64,000 nt of DNA from Sipunculus nudus (lineage: Eukaryota; Annelida; Sipuncula; Golfingiida; Sipunculidae), in contig CM049313.1 in NCBI GenBank assembly GCA_026874595.1, positions 37,540,659-37,604,658 of the forward strand, read 5' to 3'. This document shows positions 36,435-49,164 of the stretch, in pieces. The notes under the pieces are model-generated. The model had not been told where the DNA came from, made no database searches, and worked only from the letters and a program-made list of their open reading frames with translations. The position numbers and the translations under genes are program-made. Position 1 is the first letter of the stretch. Each line of letters begins with the position of its first letter.

Positions 36435-36605
36435 GTTCTGTACTGGTATGTTAATATCCTTGTTGTAATAATTGCAACCCGATAAGTAATAATCATAACA
36501 ACAGTTTACATTATAACAATAGGAGTTATGAGAGACAGCCCATTTGTAATCCCTAATGTAATAATGTCAATAGGGGACGTTATTACAATAGGGGTGGTGA
36601 CACTG
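36435..36605. repeat. Eroded outlier of the 50-bp repeat family
   Basis: Contains CATTTGTAATCCCTAATGTAATAATG and AATAGGGG words, echoing the 33150-33965 units, in two or three very diverged copies about 2.5 kb away from the main array. Confidence 0.45.
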
Positions 36606-38149
36606 GTATTGACTCCGGCACGTACACCTCTCCTGTGGCCCGATCTGTACACTGGAATGAAAATATCTAAAACTTTAAAGGTTTTCTCCGAATCTACCAA
36701 CAGAGCTATGATTACACAGATGGCGGCTCATTCACGCCCCTCTCTTCCATATAATATGTTGATGGAAGTACATTCTACACTCTACATCTATACTTAACAT
36801 GATATAAAATACCCTACTGCAGTGACTATAGTTGTTCACTATTTACAAAAACAATTAACTACATTGTAAGATGAAATAGGAAACACATTGTTAAATATGT
36901 ACAAAAGGATATTAAAGGGAAATAATCAGGAGCAATATCATGCCTATTCAGTTCAGTTTTGCTTTATATTTTTAAAAGTTTCCAGCAGAACTGTTCTAGC
37001 ACACAATCTCAGTACCTCGCATGCAGCTGTTTTACACCTGGCTCTGCATGTTGATAAACACAGTCCACGTTTGTCTGTTTACCATAATAAGGCCGCCTGA
37101 CCAGAGTTCCGATTTTGAGCTGCATCACGCGGTGTTTCAGCCAGCGGGAACATGTAATATACTTTTGGGCCAAGCCATTAAGGGCATCTCCTGTTTAACA
37201 CATATTGTGGCCCGGACGATGCACGTGCTGTGTTTATGTTGACACCTGAGATCGCGCCCGGTCCACTTTTTTTTAAATACTCATTGACAGGAGTAAGCAA
37301 ACGGATTCTAGGCAATATGTTGGCAGTTACGAAATATTTTAAAAGGGAGAGGCTATTTTCCCGTGTTAATTCAACATGCTTTAGAGGTGATTAGGTCCCT
37401 GAGAAATTGTGAAGCTGAATAATCAAAACCAGGAATCTGTGATGGCCGGATGTACGGTGATCAAAGAAATAGGCATCGTTAATTGTGTTGATTCCATAAT
37501 CCGGTAATATAATTGGTTACGACTAATTATGCAGTCGTGGGTTATAAAGTCCTATGAAAAGAACTATTACGGAATTCGTTCCTCTTTATGAATAGTTATA
37601 AACAAAAAACATCATGTCAGTTATGAGTGATATTGCATTGCAGTATCTCATTAAATTAAATGAAATAATTGTGCGGACCGCTGTAGCAGTAAAAAGAGTA
37701 TTAACTGTATGAACAGTTCAAAGAAAATTTTGAGAATCTTAATCAACATGTAGTATCATTTGTATATTTGTTTTTACTTGTTATATGATTATACACAAGT
37801 ATATGAAAGTTGGCATCAGGTTGAACAGAATTACACATGTTGAGTAACCGTAGGTTATGCTTTCCATCTTTCACTTTGATAGATTGTTAAAGGGATCTTT
37901 AAAACTCAGATCATACTAAATCGGTTGTAAATAGCACAGTGTCACCTGCTTATAATGTTGTTTCTTATAAATACATTAAATTTCACGAGCTCTTTGCTGA
38001 TCGTATTGCGTTTGCTCAGTTCAATATTATACTTTACTGAAATTAAAAAAAGGGAGGTAACGGGAAGACCTGTCTCACGCCCCATGTAACGGGGAAAAAA
38101 AGAACAATGCCCATTATTTATTACGCACCATATTGTTATACAAAACCTT
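36606..38149. other. Non-coding stretch, nothing recognised
   Basis: Open frames at 36888-37100 and 37021-37242 lack recognisable domains. Nothing is called. Confidence 0.45.
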
Positions 38150-38151
38150 TA

Positions 38152-38650
38152 TTATAGATACTGCATCTGAAATTGAAAATTCAGATTTAATATTTTATAT
38201 AAAAATCTCGTTCTAAAAAAATCTAAGGCCATCCCAAAATCCACGGAAAATGAAAATCCTATAGTGTCAATTTTAATTATAAAATAAGATAAGCTGATTA
38301 CTTTATTAATGTTTTCTCCAGTATATCTTTCACTCATAAATCCTGTCTGGTCTTCATGTATGAGACGTGGAATTATTTTCTTTATTCTATTTGCGATACA
38401 TTGCCCCATTAAATTATCACAATAATCACAATTAAGAGGAATCATGGCTTCCAGTTTCTTATTAATGAAAATCTTTACTTTTCTTAGGGAGTGGGCTTAG
38501 GATCCAATTTTAATATTATAATTAAAACTTGCCATGAGGTGTTTGTTTATAATATCAGCAGAATAAAATCCTATATAAAAGCCATCGCTCGATGGGGACT
38601 TACCATTGTATTAAGACTTTAGACATTCTACAATTTCCTGTTACGTGAAT
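38152..38650 (-). pseudogene. Reverse transcriptase fragment of an L1/Tx1-like LINE
   Basis: The frame at 38152-38445 encodes IPLNCDYCDNLMGQCIANRI followed by KKIIPRLIHEDQTGFM and a GENI motif. This is the classic non-LTR RT block (LNxDYK...LAxRLK.VLP.LIHxDQTGF..GR.xGENI) that precedes the catalytic YADD region. Upstream, up to about 38650, broken frames still show an SPSSDGFY-like segment, matching the RT 'SPGxDGxxxEFYK' region. The YADD box and thumb are missing on the 3' side. Several stops and frame changes make it dead. Endonuclease and coiled-coil pieces in the same strand order at 39499-39759 and 40823-41050 probably belong to the same insertion. Confidence 0.75.
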
Positions 38651-38789
38651 TTTGTAGGCCAAACTGGTATATAATAGTATACAGTGACATGAATTGGTGC
38701 CGTATACATTTTCTGATAAAAGTATAACCGAGGGATCCTTAATTATATTGCCAATAACATTAAGTTTTGTTACAATTATGATTATGATT

Positions 38790-39010
38790 TCTTTATTCTA
38801 AATTTGGAAAATTGATACGGGGTGACATAAAAGCGGACCGTACTGTTTCGCTACTGAAACTTGCTTTTCTAGCAAAGCGATTGGTACGCCGGACTTGTGC
38901 GCCGCCGACATGAGTTCGAATCCAGGATCGGCCCAATGTTTTCCCCTGAACATGGAAAATTTGTCTTCGTAACAAAAGATTTCTTTGGCTTCTTTTCTTC
39001 CTCTCACCTT
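38790..39010 (+). mobile_element. Probable tRNA-derived SINE
   Basis: A box A-like GCGATTGGTACGCCGG (38877-38892) and a box B GAGTTCGAATCC (38912-38923) lie at tRNA-like spacing. The surrounding sequence cannot fold as a full cloverleaf, which suggests a SINE head rather than a tRNA gene. It is GC-richer than its surroundings and lies between LINE fragments, so it probably inserted into the LINE. It differs from the 20.8/24.4-kb SINE family. Confidence 0.5.
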
Positions 39011-39498
39011 TAGCTTAAACCCTTATCACCACTCCCTTCGTTTTCTCCTCTAACAGTTTATTCCTCTTCATTTCATTTTCTTCAATTTTAAGTTATTCAT
39101 GTTTTTTTTACATTTGATTCATTTTTAATTTAATTGCTTCTTTAATTTATTTTTTGCTTGAGATTTATGTTGTTGTTTTATGCAACAACGTGTATGTTCA
39201 ATTCATGTTTTCGTATCGACATTTGAACGTTGTCTCGTAATAATACATAATTCCCCCCTTTTTTCTACTGTTTATTAAAGCACCTCTCTCTTCATTCTGC
39301 TTTCAATGTATTTTTGGAGTTTTTCTTTACCAAGTGTACTGCTGTTATTTACATTTAAATGCCTCTAAATATCAGTTAAGTCCAACTCCTTCACTTATTT
39401 ATTCCTAAAGTATAAGCTTTTATGATTCAGAGTTATGGATTTAAAATTTTAATAGAATTCCCTGTTATTATTTTGCTTTCATATTCAAATTTTTTCAT

Positions 39499-39759
39499 TT
39501 ATAAAAAGACTAACAAGGTATTTGTTGTATGAAGGTTTGTGCCATATACATTTGTCAAGTTAGAGTTTTGTTCACCTAGAATGTTAGTTAAGATAATAAT
39601 TCTTTTTTCATCATCTTGATATACAATGTTTATTAAAATGGTGATGTCCCAAAATGAAATAAAATGGTGTGCTCCTAACCGGATTTCATTTTCGCTCAGT
39701 ATTAAGAGCACTATGTGTTTTATGTAGAATTGATATTTAACTTTTTTTGTTGTAACCAA
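39499..39759 (-). pseudogene. Apurinic-like endonuclease fragment of a LINE
   Basis: The 86-codon frame contains ITILIN, then DDEKRIIILTNI and LTNVYGTN. These correspond to the 'GVAILI...GRYIILDI...LVNIYAPN' region of LINE ORF2 endonuclease domains. The histidine and aspartate catalytic boxes are not intact. It lies about 1 kb 5' (minus strand) of the RT fragment at 38152-38650, the expected order within ORF2. Confidence 0.5.
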
Positions 39760-40822
39760 TAAAATAGGTATCTGCTTTTTTGAAAATAATTTATACCTCT
39801 AACATTAAGAGGTAAAATATTGTTGTCCTTCATAATTTGTCTTGAACAAGACATTCAAATGTAATTTGAAACGAAGAATTTAAATCGGATTGCGTAAAAG
39901 TTAAATATAGCTGTAATTACACAATCATCATTATGTAGCAGTGTTGACGTGTTAGAGATGCTCATGCTAATATTGTGAATATATATTTAAATCTTGCGCA
40001 TTTGTGATAGCATTAACCATTGTTCACCAGTTTGTTACTGTTTAAAGTGTCTTGATAGTGATACTTCTAAGTCAATATTTTGATATGGAAAATATAACAA
40101 TCAACAAAGACTGAACATATATTGAGAAAGAACGAATCTATAATAAATACAAACGTCCCCGGTGCAGTTCGACTGACGCTCTCTCCGGAAGCCCATGCAA
40201 GCAAGTAGCTCTCTGAATTATGTTCTTTATATCCAGCACAATTAGTCTTAGATGAAGTACTTAGTGACCGGCAAGGATGGTTTTTAGAAGTAACTAGTGA
40301 TGTAACATGTCCCATGTTCTCACGAGCTCATAAACAATCTTTGTTATTTGTGTCAACAGTCAATAGAGGGGATTACGTTTCCACCATCAAACATTTTTGA
40401 TTTCGCATGGAATCTATTCTATGAATAGTTAGTCATGCAAAATCGGGTCTTTGAAACTGCATTGTGAGTCGAAATCATGGTTGGCTTGACCTTTTGCTTC
40501 AACGTATATTTTTTTGCGCTTATGTTCTCAACGAATCTTAAGTTTGTATTTTGCAGGATTTATTGACCGAAATGCGGATATCGTCCCTGTCCCGTCCTGA
40601 GTAGTAGTCTGAAAATCACGTTACAATAAAATGGAGGGACCGTTTTCCTTTTTGACTCTGTGGGCTACTTCTTTTTACTCCAAGACCTCGTGCTCTGTCT
40701 TATAAACCAGTAGTTTATTTTCTGTTATTATTTAGCCACTGCGTCTCCATAATTTTCTTCCATTTTATTTCTTTCAGTACAGTCACTCTTTTACATTTCA
40801 CACTCGTAAAAATCGTTCTTGT

Positions 40823-41050
40823 TTGTTCTGTTCACAATCTAGTTTTGCTTGTAAATCTTGTGTTTTTTTATCTTTTTATTTACATGTTTCTTTCAAACCC
40901 ATATGCTCCATCCTCAGTATGTCAGTAGTCACTAAGCTTTGTTTTTGGATGTGTTTTCATCTGCAGTCTCACATATTTTCTACACTCTTTTCAAGATCTG
41001 TAACTCTAACTTTTAATCGCCTATTTTCATCATTCAATTTTTATTTCTAA
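40823..41050 (-). pseudogene. Possible LINE ORF1 coiled-coil remnant
   Basis: Read on the minus strand, broken frames give ENRRLKVRVTDLEKSVE and further lysine/glutamate/glutamine-rich segments with interspersed stops. Heptad-rich coiled coils of this type occur in ORF1 proteins of L1/Tx1 LINEs. It sits 5' of the endonuclease fragment as ORF1 should. The call is an inference from composition and order. Confidence 0.35.
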
Positions 41051-41324
41051 TTTGGTAGTAAATTTAGTATTAATGTCTTTAGTCTGTTAGGAGATTTTCT
41101 GTGACATTAAGGTTTTCATATTGTCAACAACCTGTTTTTACCACAAATTTCACGCTACAGAGGTCTGTGGTGTGGGTTGAGGTATCTGTACCCATGCACA
41201 GGTTTATTATTATGTTTCCACTCCATTGGGGCAGAGGTATAGTGTTTGGTCTGTCGTCGTCCATAGTCGGCTTCGTCTGTGTCATTTCATCACTTTGTTA
41301 TAATTTTTGATTCTCTCAACATTT

Positions 41325-41735
41325 TTTCATGAAATTTGAAATTTAAATTGTTTCTCGGACGAGTTCGAAAACCGATGACTTTGACCTTCATCATCAAGGT
41401 CAAATAGACAAAAACAGAAATTTATTATGAACCCCAAAACTTTTGAAGTATTGAATATTTCTGCCACAAATTTGAAACAATAATTGTTTAAACCATGTTT
41501 TATGATGGTTTTGAAAAATTGTGACCTTGACCTGGATCCTCAAGGTCATATCTGCCTGAATTGAAATTAGTTGTGAATGTTATAACTTTTGAACCACTGT
41601 GTATATTTTTATGAAATTCGACCCGTGAAATGTTTCTACCAAAATCTCGGAAGTGGCCAAAAACCGGTGAACTTAACCTTAATCTTAAGGGATTAATCAG
41701 CCAGAATAAAAATTATTTGTGAATGCTGTTAAATT
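41325..41735. repeat. Degenerate tandem repeat (~150 bp) with paired TGACCTT/AAGGTCA motifs
   Basis: The block ATGAAATTyGAAATTT or ATGAAATTCGACCCG recurs near 41330 and 41610. Divergent TGACCTT...AAGGTCA pairs lie at about 41378-41402 and 41520-41549, and a mutated pair at about 41668-41690. Architecture matches 7170-7535. Confidence 0.6.
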
Positions 41736-43104
41736 TGCAGTAGTCCGTAGTTTTTGCCTTAAATTTGGAGACGGGAGCCCCATAGGGATCGGAGACACAC
41801 CATCTGTTCTTACATTGCAACCTCATTCTTGTTCATTATTTCCTGTGAGCAGCAGATATATTTCCATGTTAGGTTTGATAACCTAGTCTCTTGTCTTTGA
41901 ATTTGTGCTGCATTTAGGCGGCATGGTTCGACTGGTAAAAATCCAAATAACTTAAACCTTCAGCCAACTTACTTACTTCTGCCCTTCTCGGCTATGCTCC
42001 TGGGACAAACTGTCACTTTGTGGAGGAAGTCGACCATGAAATTAAATGCGAATCCAGAATAAGGTTTTTTTCCTTGGCAGAGTCATGCGGTCTACTGTGT
42101 GCCCTCTATATTAACAAGTATATGCCGATTGTTTTAATACATTTGTTATGTTAAAATTAAATGTTGATGCATATTATTTAGCTTCAGGCCCTTCCCTCCT
42201 AGTGAGCTTGACCTTAAGTTTCACACAGGGCATGCCTTGTGATGAAAAATCATGTGATGACTGAATTTGAAAGAAAACTTCACATCGATTTAACAAATTT
42301 AGTAGGAACACTAGGATCACAATGCCGCCAACAGGTTGGTAGATATTGTGATGCTAATAAGTTCTCTGCGCTTCTTCTAACGAATTCATATATAAAATTA
42401 TATATATGAGTCTTTTAAATCGGCCTTCTCCAGTATCGCCGTAAATAATATATATGACAGCTGGGTTAGACAGCATGTCCACGTTTATAACCAGAGCATC
42501 CATACTTGCCAGTAAACATCTAATTGAAAGACTGCTTTAGATTTATATACTCTGAGGATATCGGAAATATGCACTTCTTCATTTTTTCTTAATAAGAAAA
42601 CTGAGTACAATATTTACAGTCATGTGTTACTTCATCGAGATAATTAATTAAACTGAACCATCGTAATTTATGACATATAACCTTCATCCAATCTTTCAAA
42701 AAATACCCGCGAGTAAACTAAAACTGGCAGGTTTATACCACTCCAACTTAATAAACACTGGCCCGTCAGTGAGTATTGGTTTTATTGAGTGTAGAATAAT
42801 TCAGATCTACCACCGTCCTCCTTTCACTCTTTCTTTCTTTCTTTCCATCTATCTTTTTCTTCTCAGACATGCGGTCTCAAACTATCAATAATCAACACGA
42901 ACGAGTCAATTATAATTATGTTTTAATTAAATACAGTTAAGATTGTTTGCAAATTTCATGTAACCGTGTTGTAAACTAGTTTTACTATTCTGACCCATGA
43001 GATATTCCGACAACGAAATCCTTTTAAAGGTTTTGAACTTTTTTGGAACCCAATAAATTAACATAAATTTAATTTCATCATGGATCTAGGTGTAAAGACG
43101 GGAA
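41736..43104. other. Non-coding stretch, nothing recognised
   Basis: No supported gene. An open frame at 42670-42891 lacks a family signature. Confidence 0.45.
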
Positions 43105-43290
43105 TAAATTTACACGGGAACAAATAATATCTTTTCATTTAACTATCAGAATTATACAATAATCAGTTTTAAACCGTCAGAAAAGTTTTAAAAATGTAAA
43201 AAATATACCTGAAACATTCTATCCAAAATATGTAAAATCTCATGCTAGGAGAAGAACTGGCTCCTTGTTAACAGTGGTTAATTTGTGCTT
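43105..43290. repeat. Dispersed repeat, copy 2
   Basis: Diverged copy of 30040-30200 in the same orientation, sharing GAAACATTCTATCCAAAATA, CCGTCAGAAAA and flanking words in order. Confidence 0.65.
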
Positions 43291-43534
43291 TATTTAAGTT
43301 GTTAACTTATTTATTTATAGTTATTAACTCATTTTTCCTTGTGACGTCACAATCAGTTAGATGTAAGATCACAATAGTCTCCGTATCTTCATTCTAGCCC
43401 AGGCCGCTGCCTCACGTCTACTAAATCTTCGATATCCAAGTGGACAGCCAGTGGCCAAGCACTAAGGTCAGGAGGAAAAGTAGATAAATTAAAAGTTCAG
43501 AGAGAATAAGAAAACAGTTAAGAGAATATATGAC

Positions 43535-43975
43535 AGCCCAGAGAGGATACGAAGACTGTCTAGAGAGGATGTGATGACAGTCCAGAGAGGATGGGGTGAC
43601 AGTCAAGGGAGGATGTGGTGACACTCGTGAGAGGATGTGATGACAGTCCAGAGAGGATGTGGGGAGAGTCCAAAGAGGATGTGATGACAGTCCAGGGAGG
43701 ATATGATGAGAGTCCAGAGAGAATGTGATGACAGTCCAGGGAGGATGTGGTGTCAGTCCAGAGAGGATGTGGGGACAGTCCAGAGAGGATGTGGTGACAG
43801 TCCAGAGAGGATGAGGTGACAGTCCAGAGAGGATGTGGTGACAGTCAAGAGAGGATGAGGTGACAGTCCAGAGAGGATGTGATGACAGTCCAGAGAGGAT
43901 GTAGTGACAGTCCAGAGAGGATGCGGTGACAGTCCACTGAGGATAGGGTGATACCCCAGTAAGGATGGGTCCGTA
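43535..43975. repeat. 22-bp minisatellite, about 19 units
   Basis: The unit is AGGATGTGGTGACAGTCCAGAG (22 bp) with point variants. The minus-strand open frames over it (repeating SPHPLWTV...) are repeat by-products. Confidence 0.95.
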
Positions 43976-46548
43976 GTTAGGAGATAATAAGTCAAGGATA
44001 AGAGAGTCTAGGATCGCTCTTTAGAGATTACAAAGTAGCGGTCCAATGCAGAATTGAGTCTGTCATGTTATGTTCAATCAAGTACTCATCAAATAGACAC
44101 CATTCTTATCCTTATCATGCGTCATAAAACCGTTAAGTTCACCTCGAACCTTAAATTAGTACATCTACAGTGTAACACTGTGCCATAAAAAACAATTAGA
44201 TAATTAACAAACATTAGTCATATAATTTGTAGTGTCGTTCAATTGGCTGGTCAAAACTGTATGTAAACATAAAAAATAGCTTCTTTTTCTCCTCAAATTT
44301 TCTGCTATATGAAGAGTGACACTGGATACCACTGGACTTTATAATCGTGTTTAATTATCGTTTGGGTGACATTTCCTCTTGTAACCACAGATCTGTAGCT
44401 CACACATGACATATGTTATGTTGTAATCCAAATGTCAACTTAACATTATTTACCTGTATTAATAGCAAGAAATTACTTAATCTGTAACCATAAGCTTGAG
44501 TACCATTTTCAATGAGCTTTTAATAAACCATACTGCACAGGTTATTAAGCTTTTCTCTTATTTCTTATTAAGATGCCAGGATACATGCCGCGTAGTCTGG
44601 CCGCCGTCGATGTCGAGCTCAATTGATTCTCTAACATCAAATAATTTATGTAACTCATGTAATTATTACCAGTTCAATTTCCAGTCCTCCCTCGTTTTAC
44701 AGAATTAGAAGAAAAGTCGTTTTTTATATGTTCTTCCTATATGTACACTTTATTTGTAGTGCAGAGGTCAAAATGCCAAGATAATAAAAAATCTGATATT
44801 GTGCTCTATACCCCGGTCTTGGTACAGGCTTGATATTTGCTAACAATTTATCATCAATATTTTTTCTCTCTGTAACATCTAACATATTTAGTTGGACTCT
44901 CTGTAACTAGAGATCAGCTGCTTGTATACGCCTTTAACAAAACTGTCTACGCAATGGACAGCCAAAATAGGCCGCATTGGCACGCAATGGCACTACATGT
45001 TTACGCATAAGTTAAGTATTGTACGCGCATTGTACACGTCTACCGTATTGCATTGTCCTTCAATTTCGGTAGTGACACGCCCGACACGCTTAGTTCCCGC
45101 TGTCTTCCCGCATCGCCACGCATTGCCTCGACGACTTCACGAACCTAGGAGTACTGAAGATGGCGCTGTGCGCCCGTCTCTTTGAATAGCCTGGAGTAGC
45201 GGTGCCATAACAGAGTGGGGTACCAGTCTTTGTTCACGCATGGTTCCCGCAAATTGATGCGGGACGAATTTTTGAAACTTTCTCTCTACGACATGGCACG
45301 CACCCTTCACATACTGCTCACGCTAACTCACGACGACTTTAATCATTGGCACGACGCATTAGGCGGCAATGCGGAGACAGAAATCGTGCCAGTGTCAGGA
45401 TGGCATTAGTCTTCTCCTGGTCGCTTGGCGTTTACAGACCTTTAGTTGTATTTGTATAAGCGCAGCACTAATCGCCGATAAGCGTCAAATGCTAACAAAC
45501 GTACGTACATTCCGGCCTGGTTTAAGTTTCTGTAACCATTAAGTGGTTATTTCAAATTTACCTGTTAAGTGTTGTGGAGATCTTTATTTTTTTAACGTTT
45601 TAACGTATAATCTATAATCGTATTAAAAAGCAAAAAGAGCCAGATACAAACGTTACATCAGACCGCCATTTTACCTGAATCCAATTTTCATCCGTGAGCC
45701 ATATGATCTCAGCAGAATGTGGTTAAGGAAACGGTTGTCCTGTGAATGAATGCAGTTAAAAAAGACTGGCTAAGGTTTACAGGAGGAAGGTGTGGTAATG
45801 CATCCCGGCATGCGCTCATCCGCGTCCGGCCCTGCCTCGGATGTTCAAACCTGACAATATTTTTCTCAAAAATTAAGAGCCATTGAATGCAGTATCCGTA
45901 GAAGACGGTCTTCGCAAACAGTGAATAAGTGTAGTTCAGAACGAATGAAAAGTACATCCTTATAAATTCTTATACCGTTGAAAAACGATAGCTCTACTCT
46001 CAAATTAGGCCTACAGCACAGAACAATCTTCATTTGAAATATTTCAAATATGTATTACGATTCCAAATTATTCATCCCTTTTCCATTATATTTAGTAGAT
46101 TATTCAAAATATGGACTGGCGGAGAGATCAGAAACAAAAGATTCTTGTGACCAAGACACTATGATCCTTAAAAAAAAATCTGCCCGGCCGTGAACCCTGA
46201 TGTGCCAAGGACGCCATGCAGGCTGACAGGATATCAGTTACATCGGCCAGGTGAAGGCTGTCACGAGTCAGTGTCTGCCTAGATCACCTCACTGTCACTG
46301 CTGGGCCAGAAGACAGTTCAGATCCCTGTACAGATCAAGCACCTGTATTTGAAAACATGTCATTGGTATTTCTTGACGGAAGCCAGAGAGGATAAACGTG
46401 AGGCACATTCTAACTTATGACACACCGTCAGGTGCTGACGCTGTTTATGAGACCATCTATTGTTCATACAAGTCGCGTGTGCAGACTTTGGATTATCAAA
46501 GGAATTCCATTTTTAAATGTCCTATTTATATTTAAATAAAGACCAGAC
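43976..46548. other. Non-coding region with a GC/CpG-richer block at 44930-45500
   Basis: No gene was recognised. Between 44930 and 45500 the sequence is richer in CpG and repeats short words such as ACGCAATGG and CGCATTG. This contrasts with the AT-rich flanks and suggests an old DNA-transposon derivative. No terminal inverted repeats could be paired by eye. Confidence 0.4.
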
Positions 46549-46679
46549 AAAAGTTGGCATTCTAAATACGCGGACGCAGTAAGTATGCGTATGCGTATAC
46601 AGCTAGGAATCGGACATATTATTTTCTAGCTGCATGCGCATACGTAAAGCATATACCCTTATATGGAATGCCAGCTTTT
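46549..46679. mobile_element. 131-bp fold-back (hairpin) element
   Basis: AAAAGTTGGCATTC at the left pairs with GAATGCCAGCTTTT at the right, and inner arms containing GTATGCG and CAGCTAG pair with CTAGCTG and CGCATAC. Most of the two ~55-bp arms can pair around a ~20-base AT-rich loop. This is typical of a small foldback MITE. No clear target duplication was seen. Confidence 0.7.
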
Positions 46680-48030
46680 ATCAGTGCTGAAAGAATTATC
46701 ATGTAACAGTCAGTGTTGAGCTTCCATTAAGAATAATAAAATATCTTTTAATTCTGGGCGAAGCGAGCAATATTGGTTTAGGTGGATTCCGTGTGCGATG
46801 TGATTAAATCGGAAATTTAAACTTCTCAACGCATTTAAATATGTTATATTCCCCAGTGCAAGGAAAAGCGTGTAGTGCTGTAGGTACCCGAGGACCTAAA
46901 GACAAGCAAATTCCATCGGAATTCTTCAATGAAAGAACATCATTAAAAGAACATTTTATCTAATAATTTCATTTATGTTCTTGTATGGCTGTACAGAGCT
47001 AGATTTGGAGCTGGTTTAAAATGAACTAAATTAAATCATTATAACAACGGCTTATCTTATATTATCATTAAAACTGATATTAAATATTAAATTAAGTTCT
47101 ACCAATGAGCTTAATTGCCATTTTTTGTTTATATTATATTATCCAAAATTCTGTACACAGTGTATATAAGCAGTCTCAATAACAATCTTGTTTACATAAG
47201 CAATGACTATGAATGGACAATTTCTGTGTATTAATGCCCCTCAAAAATTAAAACAAAGATATATATATATATATATACAATATGAATGCAATGAGAACAA
47301 TAAAGTTATACGTTGAAGTATAACCCTCCTCTATATAAATATAAATAAACAGCGGTTTCACAGTTAGAGCTTGGGAAGGCGGAGACTGTGATATACTTAA
47401 ACTTCAGACAAGACTGTCTAAGACCACATTTTCAAATGGTTATACGATGGAGTGGTCTGCAATTTGTGAAACGTCTGTCCTGGGGACATATATAACCGAC
47501 TAATTCTTGCTGTGTGTATAGTGGCACTGATCATTAAGACACCTTTCCATTAGCCCGCTGTTTCTCCGTCTCAATGACGGTCACAAATAGCTCCAATATT
47601 AATGTCATATGAACTTCTCCTCTCAAGCTTAATAAGCACCCGGATCCCACGCACACCAGAGCCGCACGGCGACAAATCCTGCATGCCGCGATTTCTAACA
47701 AACGTCGCGATTCATGACTTCATGACTGTGGTTTCTGCACCTCCCCGCTCGCTAAGTTCCTTAATTTTTGGTGTCACAGTAATAAATAGTAAATAAATTT
47801 CTTTTTTAAAGATGGCCTATTCCAGCTTCTTAAGCTTATCCCTTGAATATTATTTTTTTTTTAATAAAAATAGTCCAGAATTATATCCACTTATTAATTA
47901 TATGTTGAGGGGTCCGCGAAAATAATCTATATACAATTTAATTGGACATATGGCGGCAAGTCACACGAACCAGATTTTTGCAATTGACTTTTTTTCCGTA
48001 GAACATATGCAACCAACCACCTTCGGTTAT
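46680..48030. other. Non-coding stretch, nothing recognised
   Basis: AT-rich flank of the hAT insertion, with a short (TA)n run near 47260. Confidence 0.5.
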
Positions 48031-48131
48031 ATTTTTTTCAGGGCCTCCGAGAGGATTATTTCAAGGCGGTACAAAAACGTTGCCGGGCCCCTGCCCCCTC
48101 CCAGCACTATTATTATTATTATTATTATTAA

Positions 48132-48168
<37 letters not shown>

Positions 48169-49164
48169 TAAAAAACTATGAAAAGACGGTTCAATTAGGA
48201 ATACACGTCATGAAAAACCCGAGAAAATCAAATTTAAAAATATGCGTTGCACATATTAAAATTAATTATACCGTTTATACGTCACCAATAGGTAAATTAC
48301 CTATCGGGCAGCTGATTAGCACAAGTTGCCTTATTTGTGACACGTAACTGAGAACATTTGATTGAATGCACTACATAAGAAAATAGACAAGAAATACAAA
48401 AAGTCCAAAAGTCTAAGGATCTAAATAACAGAGCAGTTTGATTATCCATATGTTGTATGGTGATGGGGATATGGAGTTAATGGGAATGTGGATATAAATT
48501 TCAATATGTATCATAGCTTTAAAGAAATAGAAACATGAAATGTAGTCGAGGCCACATACAGTATAACCTAGCCGATAAAACTGTCCATACAGATACCATT
48601 GGACCCTTGGTGCAGCCACTTCTGGTAAATTTTAGCAATTTTGTTAGGAAAAAGTTCCTGGTCATATATGGATAAATTCTGTATAATGGGCATTATGAAT
48701 CGTTTTCATATTTCGTTTGGTGACAGGCTGACAAGAAGTGTACTTCCTTTTAAATAAACTCTTTAATGCAGACAATAACCTAACCACAGGCGCTTGTGAA
48801 TGTATTTTTACTCAGAAACGCCAATGGCAGTTTAGGAGTTTACATAAACCTTTTAATCAAAGCAACTGAATTCAGATGACAACATCGGCTTACATCGGTT
48901 TTACAAGAAGGCAAACACAATTATAATAAATACATTAATTGCAAGGTCATTGAAAGAGAAATTATCACTGCTGATTGTGAATATTGTTTTACTCAAATTG
49001 GACCAATAATAGTAAACATATGTAATAACTCATAGTTAAAAATACAGCTAAAATATAATTTAGATTTTCAAGGAGAGCACATTAGTCATATCATCAAGGA
49101 ATGACGGTTATGATATGTATGCTGTTATACCGAGGCCCATTCTTGGCATGGCTGACCTTCAGCT

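Noticed and set aside
38877-38923. A functional tRNA gene
   Set aside because: Box A and box B are present, but the acceptor and anticodon stems do not pair, so it is called as a SINE head. The same holds for 24377-24424 and 20931-20980.
43421-43995. Repetitive Pro/Leu/Trp open frames on the minus strand
   Set aside because: They are by-products of the 22-bp minisatellite.
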